Assembly (NCBI RefSeq): GCF_014287705.1
Contig: NZ_JACOOY010000013.1
Coordinates: forward strand, 20,288 to 84,287
Length of the DNA stretch: 64,000 bases
Direction of reading: 5' to 3'
Source: Dorea_D hominis
GTDB taxonomy: Bacteria; Bacillota; Clostridia; Lachnospirales; Lachnospiraceae
The notes under the pieces were generated by a model. It searched no databases. It was not told the origin of the DNA and was given only the letters and a program-made list of their open reading frames with translations. How positions within the stretch are numbered: position 1 is the first letter of the stretch; every line of letters starts with the position of its first letter. The position numbers were made by a program, and so were the translations under genes. Shown here one piece after another: positions 8,917-16,711 of this stretch.

Positions 8917-9690
8917 CTACTTTTCCTCCTTTTCTACGTCTTTTATCTTGTCAAAGCATCGTGTGATCAACACCTCTGCCAGATGCGAACGGAATTTCGC
9001 CGATGCACGCATATTGCTGTCTGTCTTCACCTGCGCTGCCAGTTTCTTTGCTGACTCTTCACTTAAATCTCCGGCTCCAAAAAGCTCGGCTTTCATCGGT
9101 CTTGCTCCGACTGCCACACGGATCTCTTCCCCGGTCTTTGAAGCGGAAACCGCAAGAACCGGAAAATCAGTCTTCGTATTCCGATGTGTCAGATAAGCAA
9201 AATGTCCCGGCGTCTTTGCAATACGGACATTAACAAGAATATCATTATCACGTTTCATCTGTGCAAATTCTTCCAACGGAACAATCCCGCCTTTATAAAG
9301 CTCTACAGATGTATGCAGAGACAACAATACGGTCAGTACATCGGAAAAACCAAATCTTCCAAATACGCTTCCTCCGACGGTTGCTAGATTCCGGAACTGT
9401 ACTCCTACGATATCCTGCACTGCATCCCGGATCGCATTTTCAAAATAATCATTCACCGCACTGTGAAGTTCCAGTTCACGGAGCGTCACCATCGCTCCAA
9501 TAATAAATTCTGTATCTGTCTCTTCTATCGTATCCAGTCCGAGTCCGGACAGATCGATCGCTTTTTGCACCTGCACATCACTCATCCGCATCCAGAGCAT
9601 TCCGCCAAGCACCCGGTTGCTGCGCTTCTGATTCAGTTCATACGCTTCTTCCAGACTGGCTGCTTTTACATATTCTTTTATTCGCAACAT
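8917..9690 (-). CDS. Molybdenum hydroxylase FAD-binding subunit
   Basis: 257 residues from the ATG at 9690, chosen because AGGAGG lies 8 nt upstream (9699-9704); an in-frame upstream ATG at 9732 has no such site. The FAD_binding_5 pattern is visible: LGGMLWMRM near 27 and the RNLATVGGSVFGRFGFSD segment near 100-117 that holds FAD, followed by a CO-dehydrogenase-flavoprotein-type C-terminal domain. It is shorter than many XdhB proteins (about 290). It heads the hydroxylase operon under its own promoter and accepts electrons from the 2Fe-2S subunit. Confidence 0.9.
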   Translation of the reverse strand: MLRIKEYVKAASLEEAYELNQKRSNRVLGGMLWMRMSDVQVQKAIDLSGLGLDTIEETDTEFIIGAMVTLRELELHSAVNDYFENAIRDAVQDIVGVQFRNLATVGGSVFGRFGFSDVLTVLLSLHTSVELYKGGIVPLEEFAQMKRDNDILVNVRIAKTPGHFAYLTHRNTKTDFPVLAVSASKTGEEIRVAVGARPMKAELFGAGDLSEESAKKLAAQVKTDSNMRASAKFRSHLAEVLITRCFDKIKDVEKEEK

Positions 9691-9735
9691 CTGTAAAACC
9701 TCCTGTTTAGTGGACATACTTTCTTTTTTCACTTA

Positions 9736-9764
9736 ATTATACACTATCTTTTTCTGTTTTTACA
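9736..9764 (-). promoter_or_regulatory. Candidate promoter of the molybdenum hydroxylase operon
   Basis: A perfect TATAAT (9736-9741 on the minus strand) with a weak TGTAAA at 17 nt lies about 45 nt before the FAD-subunit ATG. It sits just after the permease terminator, so the hydroxylase can be transcribed separately from the permease. Confidence 0.45.
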
Positions 9765-9769
9765 TAGAA

Positions 9770-9810
9770 AATCCCCTCGTTTCTTCTGTTATCCAGTGAA
9801 CAAGGGGATT
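9770..9810 (-). terminator. Terminator after the NCS2 permease gene
   Basis: Eight-base arms AATCCCCT and AGGGGATT close a loop of about 25 nt and are followed on the minus strand by TTC-rich sequence. It lies 43 nt beyond the permease stop. The stem looks usable in both directions. Confidence 0.6.
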
Positions 9811-9852
9811 GCCCATTTCATTTTTTATTTGTCTGTCTGTTTTTATGTATAG

Positions 9853-11268
9853 TTATTCTTCTGCATCCGGCTTTGCTTCTTCATCTTTCGGCAATGCAAT
9901 ATTTAAAATAATTGCAACAAGTGCTGCCGGCACAATACCGGAGCCTCCGAAAATAAGCTGGATTCCTTCCGGTAATCCGGATAAAACAGCGCTGTTCGCG
10001 CCAATACCATATCCAAGTCCAAGCGCTACGGATACGATTGTAATACTTCTCATCGTCATCTTTTCTTTTGTGATCAACTGTATACCACTGATTACAATAG
10101 AAGAGAACATCATAACCGCTGCTCCACCAAGAACGCTCTGTGGCATAATAGAAATCAGTGCAGCCAGTTTCGGGAACAATCCGCACAGGATCAGGAAAAT
10201 CGCTCCTGTAGCGAGCGCGAAACGGTTCACGATCTTCGTCATCGTTACAAGTCCTACATTCTGGCTGAACGATGTATTCGGCAGTACACCGAATAATGCA
10301 GCAAGTGTAGATCCGATTCCGTCACAGACAACGCCACCGGAAAGTTCAGAATCTGTTGCCTCTCTGCTCATACCACCTTCGATTACACCGGAGATATCTC
10401 CTACTGTCTCTACAGCAGTTACAATAAACATGATCATAACAGGGACAATCGCTCTTGCGTCAAATACAATTTTTATCGGCATAATTTTCGGAACTGCAAA
10501 CCAGCTTGCCTGTGCAACTTTATCCCAGTTTAATACCCATGCTTTTGTATACTCCACACCATCCGCATCGATACCTGTCGTCGGAAGTACCACGCCCATA
10601 ATTGCTGCAATGATATAACCCACAATAATACCTATTAAAATAGAAGATGCACTGGTCATTCCTTTTGTACCATGTTTTAAAACAATAATCACAATCAGTA
10701 CAACCAGACCAAGGAGCAGATTTTCTACAGAGCCAAAATCTTTTGCTGAATTTCCACCGCCAAACGAATTCACACCAACACCTATAAGCGAAAGTCCAAT
10801 AGACAATACAACTGTACCGGTTACAACTGCCGGGAAAAACTTACGAAGCGGCTTTAATAAAAATCCAAGCACACTCTCAAAAAGTCCGCCGATCACAGAA
10901 GCCCCCATAATGGCACCATATCCTAAGACACCTCCGCCCATCACACTGGCAACACTGCTGCAGACTCCGATAAATCCGGAACTGGTTCCCATGATGATCG
11001 GAACTTTTCCACCAATCGGTCCAATCGCATAAAGCTGAATCAACGTTACAACACCCGCGATCAACATCGCATTCTGTAAAAGCGCAATCTGAACGTCTGC
11101 AAATTCTGTTCCGGAGGCAATTCCACAGGCTCCTGTAATAATAAGAACCGGTGTCAAGTTACCTACAAACATTGCAAATACATGCTGCAGACCAAGGAGA
11201 ATCGCTTTTCCCAGCGGAAGCTTCCCATAGAAGTCATACTCCGCTCCTTTGTTTTCTACTTCTTTCAT
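9853..11268 (-). CDS. NCS2-family nucleobase (xanthine/uracil type) permease
   Basis: 471 residues from the ATG at 11268, chosen because AGGAG precedes it by 9 nt; a longer frame starts at 11310 without a ribosome site. It has about 12-14 hydrophobic segments and the NCS2 signatures NTSFSQNVGLVTMTK (near residue 325) and the Gln/Glu-containing VETVGDISGV helix (near 290). NCS2 proteins import xanthine, urate or uracil with protons or sodium. Directly upstream of a xanthine-dehydrogenase-type enzyme, a purine substrate is most likely. It is transcribed from its own promoter at 11333-11361 and followed by a terminator. The residues fixing xanthine versus urate preference cannot be judged by eye. 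Confidence 0.9.
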   Translation of the reverse strand: MKEVENKGAEYDFYGKLPLGKAILLGLQHVFAMFVGNLTPVLIITGACGIASGTEFADVQIALLQNAMLIAGVVTLIQLYAIGPIGGKVPIIMGTSSGFIGVCSSVASVMGGGVLGYGAIMGASVIGGLFESVLGFLLKPLRKFFPAVVTGTVVLSIGLSLIGVGVNSFGGGNSAKDFGSVENLLLGLVVLIVIIVLKHGTKGMTSASSILIGIIVGYIIAAIMGVVLPTTGIDADGVEYTKAWVLNWDKVAQASWFAVPKIMPIKIVFDARAIVPVMIMFIVTAVETVGDISGVIEGGMSREATDSELSGGVVCDGIGSTLAALFGVLPNTSFSQNVGLVTMTKIVNRFALATGAIFLILCGLFPKLAALISIMPQSVLGGAAVMMFSSIVISGIQLITKEKMTMRSITIVSVALGLGYGIGANSAVLSGLPEGIQLIFGGSGIVPAALVAIILNIALPKDEEAKPDAEE

Positions 11269-11332
11269 TTCTTTAGTCTCCTTTTTGCTATATAATAGGC
11301 AGCCGACCACGACTGCCTTATTTTGACAACTT

Positions 11333-11361
11333 ATTATAGCGCAATTTTTTTATCCTGTACA
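11333..11361 (-). promoter_or_regulatory. Promoter of the NCS2 permease gene
   Basis: TATAAT at 11333-11338 and TGTACA at 11356-11361 (minus strand) with a 17-nt spacer. The leader of about 60 nt contains a small GGCAG/CTGCC hairpin but no recognisable purine riboswitch. Confidence 0.6.
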
Positions 11362-11415
11362 GATTTACATATTATTTTTCATCTGGAACAATATATATTT
11401 TTTTTATATATGCTA

Positions 11416-11444
11416 TTGACATCCCATTTCTGTCGCTTTATGAT
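11416..11444 (+). promoter_or_regulatory. Promoter of the PadR operon
   Basis: Consensus TTGACA (11416-11421), a 17-nt spacer and TATGAT (11439-11444). Immediately downstream is an AT-only stretch of ATATATA repeats (11444-11482) that could bind the PadR repressor itself. It is divergent from the permease promoter. Confidence 0.75.
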
Positions 11445-11487
11445 ATATATATAATTTATATATATAATTTTTATATATGATATCAGG

Positions 11488-11546
11488 TTACAAAAGTCTT
11501 ACATTCATATGTGCCTGCACATAAGTAACTGGAAGACTTTTGTACC
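11488..11546 (+). repeat. Palindromic element, copy C, in the PadR leader
   Basis: Outer arms ACAAAAGTCTT and AAGACTTTTGT form an 11-bp stem, and an inner stem TATGTG/CACATA sits around CCTG. The core ATGTGCCTGCACATAAGT is shared with the elements at 14972-15035 and 16509-16573. It lies between the promoter and the ribosome site of the PadR operon, so it would be the 5' hairpin of that mRNA. Confidence 0.7.
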
Positions 11547-11572
11547 CCCCAATATTACAAGGAGGTATTGCA

Positions 11573-11893
11573 ATGTATTACTTTCCAGTATCCGCTCTGC
11601 TGATCGAATATCTGATCCTTACAATCGTAGATTCCAGGGACTCTTACGGATACGAAATCAGCCAGACGATCAAACTGGTCGCTGATATTAAGGAATCAAC
11701 CTTATATCCAATCCTGAAACGCATGGAAAAAGCCGGCTACGTCACAACTTATTCACAGGAATTTCAGGGAAGAAAGAGAAAATATTACTCCATCACTCCT
11801 TCCGGCAAAGAACAGATGAATTATCTGCATACAGAATGGAACGCTTACCGGGATACTATTGATGGAATTATAGAAGGGAGAATCAGACATTGA
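11573..11893 (+). CDS. PadR-family transcriptional regulator
   Basis: 106 residues from the ATG at 11573, chosen for the AGGAGG 7 nt upstream (an upstream ATG at 11540 lies inside the leader hairpin). The winged-helix PadR pattern is clear: LLIEYLILTIVDSRDSYGYE, then STLYPILKRMEKAGYV as recognition helix and wing, and RKRKYYSITPSGKEQ. It has the short C-terminal helix of the PadR-s1 type. Its stop overlaps the TTG start of the DUF1700 gene. PadR-DUF1700-DUF4097 is a recurrent Firmicutes operon; PadR likely represses it. Confidence 0.92.
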   Translation: MYYFPVSALLIEYLILTIVDSRDSYGYEISQTIKLVADIKESTLYPILKRMEKAGYVTTYSQEFQGRKRKYYSITPSGKEQMNYLHTEWNAYRDTIDGIIEGRIRH

Positions 11894-12573
11894 GTATCAC
11901 AACAAAGAAAGAATACCTGGATCAACTGCATAAATATCTGAAGAAACTTCCACGCGAAGATTATGAAGATGCCATGGAATATTTCACTGAATACTTTGAA
12001 GAAACAGACGATGAAGGTGCACAGAAATTAATGGAAGAACTCGGCACGCCAAAGCAGGCAGCAAGAGATCTGATCGGCAATCTCTTAGACAAGAAAACAA
12101 ATGCTTATCACACTTCTGCGCCCTCACCAAATGCATATAACACAACATCAGAGTTACCAAAGAAACGAAAAAATTCACATATTATCTGGATTGCATGTCT
12201 TGCACTCCTTGCAGCACCAATCGGGGGACCATTGCTTGTAGCTGCCGCAGTTGTTATCTTCTGCATCTTCCTCTGCCTTGCACTTTTGCTTTTCTGTGGA
12301 TTTCTGCTTGTATTCTGCGGAATTATTGCAGGTGTTGTCATTGCCATCCGGGGAATTCTGGCGATTCCATTTTCTTCTGCCGGATTTGCCGTCGTTGCCG
12401 GAAGTGGGCTGCTTATACTGGGTGTCAGCATCCTGTCTGCTTTATTTATCTACTGGCTGTGTCGCCTGGCAGCCAGACTTTTTGTAAAACTTGCCAGACA
12501 TCTGACTAACAGAACCAGTCATCGTCAGAATCTTTCCAATACTATTGGAACTACAGGAAAGGAGAGTCGATAA
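11890..12573 (+). CDS. DUF1700-family membrane protein
   Basis: 227 residues. A TTG start overlaps the PadR stop as TTGA, with GGGAG upstream. The N-terminal 70 residues show the DUF1700 pattern: YLDQLHKYLKKLPREDYEDAMEY, then a LGTPKQAARDLI helix. About four membrane helices follow (95-205). Many DUF1700 proteins act as modulators in envelope-stress or PadR operons; the function here is unknown. The C-terminal tail is basic and polar. A frame-internal second start is unlikely because spacing to PadR is exact. Confidence 0.8.
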   Translation: MSITTKKEYLDQLHKYLKKLPREDYEDAMEYFTEYFEETDDEGAQKLMEELGTPKQAARDLIGNLLDKKTNAYHTSAPSPNAYNTTSELPKKRKNSHIIWIACLALLAAPIGGPLLVAAAVVIFCIFLCLALLLFCGFLLVFCGIIAGVVIAIRGILAIPFSSAGFAVVAGSGLLILGVSILSALFIYWLCRLAARLFVKLARHLTNRTSHRQNLSNTIGTTGKESR

Positions 12574-12576
12574 ATT

Positions 12577-13473
12577 ATGAAAAACTGGAAAAAAATTACA
12601 CTCATCACTGGCACAGTCTGCACTATACTTGGATTTTTTCTTCTAATCTTCGGTCTATTTGCAGGTGGTATCCAATATCTGACATCCACTGATCTTGGCA
12701 GTTTTAATAATTCCGATAAAAGTGCAGCAAAAGTTCAGAAATTAGTTACAGAAGAACTTTCTCCATATAAAAACTTGGATGTATCTCTGGATTCCTTGAA
12801 TCTGCAAGTGCGCTATTCAAAAGATAATACCTATGCTCTTTCATATAAAAATACTAAGACATCTAAAACGAAAAGCACCACTCCAATTACCTGGTCACAG
12901 TCCGGAAACACTTTAAAAATCCGTGAGCGTAATTTGAAAAAGCATACCTGGTTTCATATTGACCTTAACTTTCTGATCTGCCTTTTCGGAAACGATGATG
13001 AAAAAGAAGCGGTATCCGATGAAGATATGGTAACTTTATATATTCCGAAAAATGCTGCTTTTGACCAGATTACACTGGAAAACAATGATGGTAATCTGCT
13101 CCTTAACAATCTTAGAACCAGCCAAGGTATTATCCATGTCGATGATGGCGATATTATTTTCAAGAACTGTGCACTACGCAATACACTACTAACTTCTAAT
13201 GACGGAGATGTTCTTAGTACCGCTACTACCTATTCCGGAAATACGGCAATCACATGCAAAGATGGAGATGTACTTTTCTATCGTGCAGCAGATGTATTGA
13301 AGCCACTTTCCCTGAAACTTGAAACGAACGACGGTGAAATCATTGTTCCTTCTTCATTTTCCGGAAAAGTAAAGGAAAAAGATGATAAAAGCATCTACCA
13401 GCAGAATGGCAGGGATGGATACGGAACTTTATCCATTCAATCAGAAGACGGAGATATTGTCTTACATGCTTAA
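12577..13473 (+). CDS. DUF4097-family surface-anchored beta-helix protein
   Basis: 298 residues. One membrane helix at about 8-30 anchors an outside domain. From residue 150 onward there are repeated strands carrying NDG, DDGDI, NDGDV, KDGDV, NDGEI and EDGDIVL, the regular beta-repeat of DUF4097 (putative adhesin) proteins. It starts 3 nt after DUF1700, and an AGGAAAGGAG-like site lies inside the DUF1700 end. It forms the last gene of the PadR operon. Function is not known; related LiaG-type proteins belong to cell-wall stress operons. Confidence 0.8.
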   Translation: MKNWKKITLITGTVCTILGFFLLIFGLFAGGIQYLTSTDLGSFNNSDKSAAKVQKLVTEELSPYKNLDVSLDSLNLQVRYSKDNTYALSYKNTKTSKTKSTTPITWSQSGNTLKIRERNLKKHTWFHIDLNFLICLFGNDDEKEAVSDEDMVTLYIPKNAAFDQITLENNDGNLLLNNLRTSQGIIHVDDGDIIFKNCALRNTLLTSNDGDVLSTATTYSGNTAITCKDGDVLFYRAADVLKPLSLKLETNDGEIIVPSSFSGKVKEKDDKSIYQQNGRDGYGTLSIQSEDGDIVLHA

Positions 13474-13558
13474 AATCATATATGAAATACATGCTGACAA
13501 TTCTTATCCGTTATATCCATGCTGAGCTATAAGCAGGAAGTCAAAATGTACGAAGTAC

Positions 13559-13786
13559 TTTTACACTGTCATCTTCTCGTTTCCTATACATACATGCTTC
13601 GGGTAAATATTTTTGTTTTTATAGACACTTAAAACAATCCCAAGCATTGCATAGCATACGACAATATAGTTACCTCCCGCCGACAGAAATGGCAGGAATG
13701 TCATAACTGTCGGAAATGCACCTACGTTGAAAAACTCTGTTCTTCCTCCGGCAAGATAAGACAGGGGATTTCTGATAAAGTATTAC
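13559..13786 (-). pseudogene. C-terminal remnant of an FtsW/RodA/SpoVE-family gene
   Basis: Reading the minus strand gives a run ending at a TAA (13559), with a TAA also closing the upstream end of the frame. It includes FFNVGAFPTV, LPFLSAGGNYIVV and LGIVLSVYKNKNIYPKH. The PFLSxGG turn followed by a last membrane helix and a basic NIYPKH-like tail is the C-terminal signature of FtsW/RodA glycosyltransferases. Only about 70 of the expected 370-450 residues remain, without a start or ribosome site. It lies in a 444-nt gap that otherwise holds only the rpsI terminator. Confidence 0.55.
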
Positions 13787-13856
13787 CATTTTTTGAGCAC
13801 TGGTACACCGCTCAATATATCTCACTTTTTGCAAAACTTTAAAAATTTCAAGTATA

Positions 13857-13896
13857 AAGAAACCCCCAAAGCACAAGGCTTTGAGGGTTTTTTGTA
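13857..13896 (-). terminator. Terminator after rpsI
   Basis: Arms CCCTCAAAGC and GCTTTGGGGG (minus strand) close a 5-nt loop and are followed by TTTCTTT. On the plus strand the same stem is followed by TTTTTT, so it can work both ways. Confidence 0.85.
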
Positions 13897-13917
13897 AATT
13901 CTTTGTTCTGTTTTGAA

Positions 13918-14310
13918 TTATCTCTTAGAGAACTGTGGTGCTCTACGAGCTGCTTTGAGACCGTATTTCTTACGTTCTTTCATACGTGGATCACGTGTTA
14001 AATATCCGGCTTTCTTAAGTACCGGTCTGTAATCAGCATCAGCCTCAAGAAGTGCTCTTGCGATACCATGACGGATTGCTCCAGCCTGTCCTGTGTATCC
14101 GCCACCTTTAACATTAACGATAACGTCGAATTTTCCTTCAGTCTCTGTAGCAACCAACGGCTGACGTACAACAACCTTTAATGTTTCAAGTCCAAGATAC
14201 TCGTCAATATCTCTTTTATTAATTGTAATGTTACCTGTTCCAGGTACTAAATATACTCTTGCGATAGATTTTTTTCTTCTTCCTGTTCCGTAGAATTTTG
14301 CCTTAGCCAC
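13918..14310 (-). CDS. rpsI: Ribosomal protein uS9 (S9)
   Basis: 130 residues, the expected size. It begins FYGTGRRKKSIARV and ends in the conserved basic tail APQFSKR that reaches the P-site tRNA. The start codon is GTG (14310-14308), preceded by AGGAGG at 8 nt. It follows rplM by 26 nt in the universal L13-S9 pair. Small-subunit component. Confidence 0.98.
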   Translation of the reverse strand: MAKAKFYGTGRRKKSIARVYLVPGTGNITINKRDIDEYLGLETLKVVVRQPLVATETEGKFDVIVNVKGGGYTGQAGAIRHGIARALLEADADYRPVLKKAGYLTRDPRMKERKKYGLKAARRAPQFSKR

Positions 14311-14336
14311 TGTAATATCCTCCTTTCAACCTTTCC

Positions 14337-14765
14337 TTAGAATTTCAGTTCAACTGGTTTCTGAGCTTCCTGTTTGTGCTCCGGTCCAGCGTATACATGA
14401 AGTTTCTTGATCATTGCTCTTCCTAAAGGTCCTTTCGGAAGCATTCCTTTTACAGCCAGTTCGATAACTTTCTCAGGTTTCTTAGCCATCATCTCTTTTA
14501 ATGTAGTCTCTTTCATTCCTCCTACATAATCAGAGTGATTATAATATACTTTCTGATCCAGTTTCTTTCCTGTTACTTTTACCTTCTCAGCATTTACAAC
14601 TACTACGTAATCACCTGTGTCTACGTGTGGTGTAAATTCTGGTTTATTCTTACCTCTTAAAACTTTAGCTACTTCTGATGACAGACGTCCTAATGTACAT
14701 CCAGCAGCGTCAACTACGTACCATTTTCTTTCAATCTTATCTGGATTAGCCATATAAGTTTTCAT
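14337..14765 (-). CDS. rplM: Ribosomal protein uL13 (L13)
   Basis: 142 residues with the L13 pattern: ERKWYVVDAAGCTLGRLSS at 12-30, GDYVVVVNAEKVKVTGKK, and the MLPKGPLGRAMIKKLHVYAG segment near 108-127. AGGAGGG precedes the ATG. It is transcribed with rpsI from a consensus promoter about 120 nt upstream. It is a large-subunit protein and an early assembly factor. Confidence 0.98.
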   Translation of the reverse strand: MKTYMANPDKIERKWYVVDAAGCTLGRLSSEVAKVLRGKNKPEFTPHVDTGDYVVVVNAEKVKVTGKKLDQKVYYNHSDYVGGMKETTLKEMMAKKPEKVIELAVKGMLPKGPLGRAMIKKLHVYAGPEHKQEAQKPVELKF

Positions 14766-14779
14766 TGGTTTCCCTCCTG

Positions 14780-14878
14780 TGAATCATTAACTTTTTCATT
14801 AACACTTTCATGATAAATATATTGAAATCAATAAAGCTCCGGGGCTTTGGTGCTTTACTGTTTCTCCTTTTGTCATAC
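14780..14878 (-). ncRNA. Possible L13 autoregulatory mRNA leader
   Basis: The untranslated leader between the rplM promoter and its ribosome site is about 100 nt long and can form a hairpin from AAAGC and GCTTT around AAAGCCCCGG. Firmicutes rplM-rpsI operons often carry a short L13 leader. I cannot confirm the consensus by eye. Confidence 0.35.
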
Positions 14879-14884
14879 TGCATT

Positions 14885-14913
14885 ATTATATTACACAACC
14901 CCGTGTGTGTCAA
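14885..14913 (-). promoter_or_regulatory. Consensus promoter of rplM-rpsI
   Basis: TTGACA (14908-14913), 17-nt spacer, TATAAT (14885-14890) on the minus strand: a perfect sigma-A consensus, as expected for a ribosomal operon. Confidence 0.9.
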
Positions 14914-14971
14914 CCTTTTTTATAAACAATATGCTGTTTTCTTCATCTTTCGATCTCAATACTATCTTATG

Positions 14972-15035
14972 GTGTCAAGGTTAAAAAAACTCCACTCGTG
15001 TGCAAGCACATCGTGATTTTCAGTCTTTTGACCCT
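14972..15035 (-). repeat. Palindromic element, copy A, upstream of the MATE gene
   Basis: Read on the minus strand it matches the plus-strand element at 16509-16573 over most of its length: CAGGGTCAAAAG, then the core ATGTGCTTGCACA, then a GAGTGG arm. It can fold on the core GTGTGC/GCACA. Its outer edge supplies the TTGACC -35 of the MATE promoter. Confidence 0.65.
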
Positions 15036-15056
15036 GGAAGCATCTTATAGTATAAT
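15028..15056 (+). promoter_or_regulatory. Promoter of the MATE gene
   Basis: TTGACC (15028-15033), 17-nt spacer, TATAAT (15051-15056). The -35 is the edge of palindromic element A. Confidence 0.7.
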
Positions 15057-15143
15057 ATTCTCAGTATAATATTTTCTGTTGAGCTCTTATTTTAACATAA
15101 GATCAATAATTTATACAATTAATAATATTTGGGGGAAAACTAA

Positions 15144-16493
15144 ATGAAAAAGAACATTGATATGCTCCATGGGCCTGTGCTGCCGGCACTTACGAAGCTG
15201 GCACTTCCGATCATGGCAACTTCACTTATCCAAATGGCGTACAACCTGACTGACATGATCTGGATAGGAAGGCTGGGGAGCAACGCTGTAGCCGCAGTCG
15301 GCGCAGCAGGTATGTATATGTGGCTTTCCAACGGGCTGGCTTCACTGTCTAAAATGGGTGGTCAGGTAAATACAGGCTACTCACTGGGGAGCGGTAGCCG
15401 CAAAGAAGCTGCCGGATATATCGCAAACACTTTACGTTTTGCAGCCATTTCGGGCATTATTTTTGGTATTGTCTGCATGTTGTCCGCAACACCATTAATC
15501 GGTTTTTTCAATCTGAACAGTCCACAGGTTATCGCCGATGCGAAAATCTATCTCCAGATCACTTGTGGTCTGGTTGTATTTTCCTTTATGAATCAGAGCT
15601 TTACCGGAATCTTTACGGCACTTGGAAACAGCAAGGCTGCTTTTCTCGCTACCACATCCGGTCTGATCGTCAATATCATTCTGGATCCGGTTCTTATTTT
15701 CGGTCTCGGACCATTTCCGGCTATGCGGATCATGGGTGCTGCTGTTGCAACCGTAATCGCACAGGCGATCGTAACCCTGACATTTCTTATATTTACAAGG
15801 AAAGATACTCTGATTTTCCCGGAAGTACATTTCTTCGGAAAACCGAACATGCACTATCTTACTTCTATTATAAAGATTGGCCTTCCGACTTCCATCCAGA
15901 GTATGCTGTTTACCGGCATTTCCATGATTATCGCAAGACTGGTTGCAGGCTATGGAGATGCGGCTGTTGCTGTGCAGAAAGTTGGTTCACAGATTGAATC
16001 CATTTCCTGGATGACTGCTGATGGTTTTGCCGCTGCCGTCAATTCTTTTATTGCGCAGAATCACGGTGCCGGAAACCGCGACCGTATCCGCAAAGGCTAT
16101 TCGCATGCCATGGGAATCGTGCTGGTCTGGGGAATCTTCTGCACACTGCTTCTGATTCTCTGCCCGGAACCAATCTTCCGGATCTTTATCACAGAACCGG
16201 ATGTCATACCAATGGGCGTGGACTATTTGATGATCCTCGGCGTGTCACAACTCTTTATGAGCGTAGAGATCACTACAGCCGGTGCATTTTCCGGCTACGG
16301 CCGTACAGTACCGCCGTCTGTCATCAGTATTATATTTACCTCCGCGCGGATTCCTCTGGCGATGCTGCTGATCACAACGTCACTCGCCTTAAACGGTATC
16401 TGGTGGAGTATAACCATTTCCAGCATTTTCAAAGGGATTTTATTGCTGACCTGGTTTTTGTTCTTTTTAAGGAAAGAAATGAAAAAATCCTGA
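15144..16493 (+). CDS. MATE-family multidrug/metabolite efflux protein
   Basis: 449 residues with 12 hydrophobic segments in two related halves. It starts with the MATE-type LHGPVLPALTKLALPIMATS-like entry helix, and the first half contains QMAYNLTDMIWIGRLGSNAVAAVG. GGGGGA lies upstream of the ATG at 15144. MATE proteins export cationic drugs or metabolites using Na+ or H+ gradients; the substrate here is unknown. It stands alone, bracketed by two copies of the same palindromic repeat, with no regulator gene beside it. Confidence 0.93.
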   Translation: MKKNIDMLHGPVLPALTKLALPIMATSLIQMAYNLTDMIWIGRLGSNAVAAVGAAGMYMWLSNGLASLSKMGGQVNTGYSLGSGSRKEAAGYIANTLRFAAISGIIFGIVCMLSATPLIGFFNLNSPQVIADAKIYLQITCGLVVFSFMNQSFTGIFTALGNSKAAFLATTSGLIVNIILDPVLIFGLGPFPAMRIMGAAVATVIAQAIVTLTFLIFTRKDTLIFPEVHFFGKPNMHYLTSIIKIGLPTSIQSMLFTGISMIIARLVAGYGDAAVAVQKVGSQIESISWMTADGFAAAVNSFIAQNHGAGNRDRIRKGYSHAMGIVLVWGIFCTLLLILCPEPIFRIFITEPDVIPMGVDYLMILGVSQLFMSVEITTAGAFSGYGRTVPPSVISIIFTSARIPLAMLLITTSLALNGIWWSITISSIFKGILLLTWFLFFLRKEMKKS

Positions 16494-16508
16494 TTTATTT
16501 TAATGATG

Positions 16509-16573
16509 CAGGGTCAAAAGCCTGAACCCACGATGTGCTTGCACATAAGTGGGTTTATGGCTTAGTGACCCGC
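16509..16573 (+). repeat. Palindromic element, copy B, between the MATE and amylase genes
   Basis: An imperfect palindrome of about 65 bp: outer GGGTCA/TGACCC arms, AAGCC/GGCTT, ACCCAC/GTGGGT and a core ATGTGCTTGCACAT. It lies 16 nt after the MATE stop and about 140 nt before the amylase ATG, and is the best conserved of three copies in the window. Confidence 0.75.
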
Positions 16574-16711
16574 CCGATATGAGCATAAAAGTGGAGCGTA
16601 AGCTTCATGATACGCGGATATTGGGGTGAATTGCAGGAACACGAAGTACGGAACAATTCATATGGCATCTTTCTAAATACAATTATCATCAACAAGGAGG
16701 ACTTAATTACT

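Noticed and set aside
11269..11332. Purine riboswitch in the NCS2 permease leader.
   Set aside because: The leader is only about 60 nt and has a single small hairpin without the purine aptamer's conserved junction.
12108..12431. Open frame antisense to the DUF1700 gene.
   Set aside because: Shadow of the real gene: no ribosome site, low-complexity content and no recognisable domain.
16607..16711. N-terminal extension of the GH13 amylase.
   Set aside because: No ribosome site before 16607; AAGGAGG lies before 16712 and the protein there begins at the family's normal first strand.
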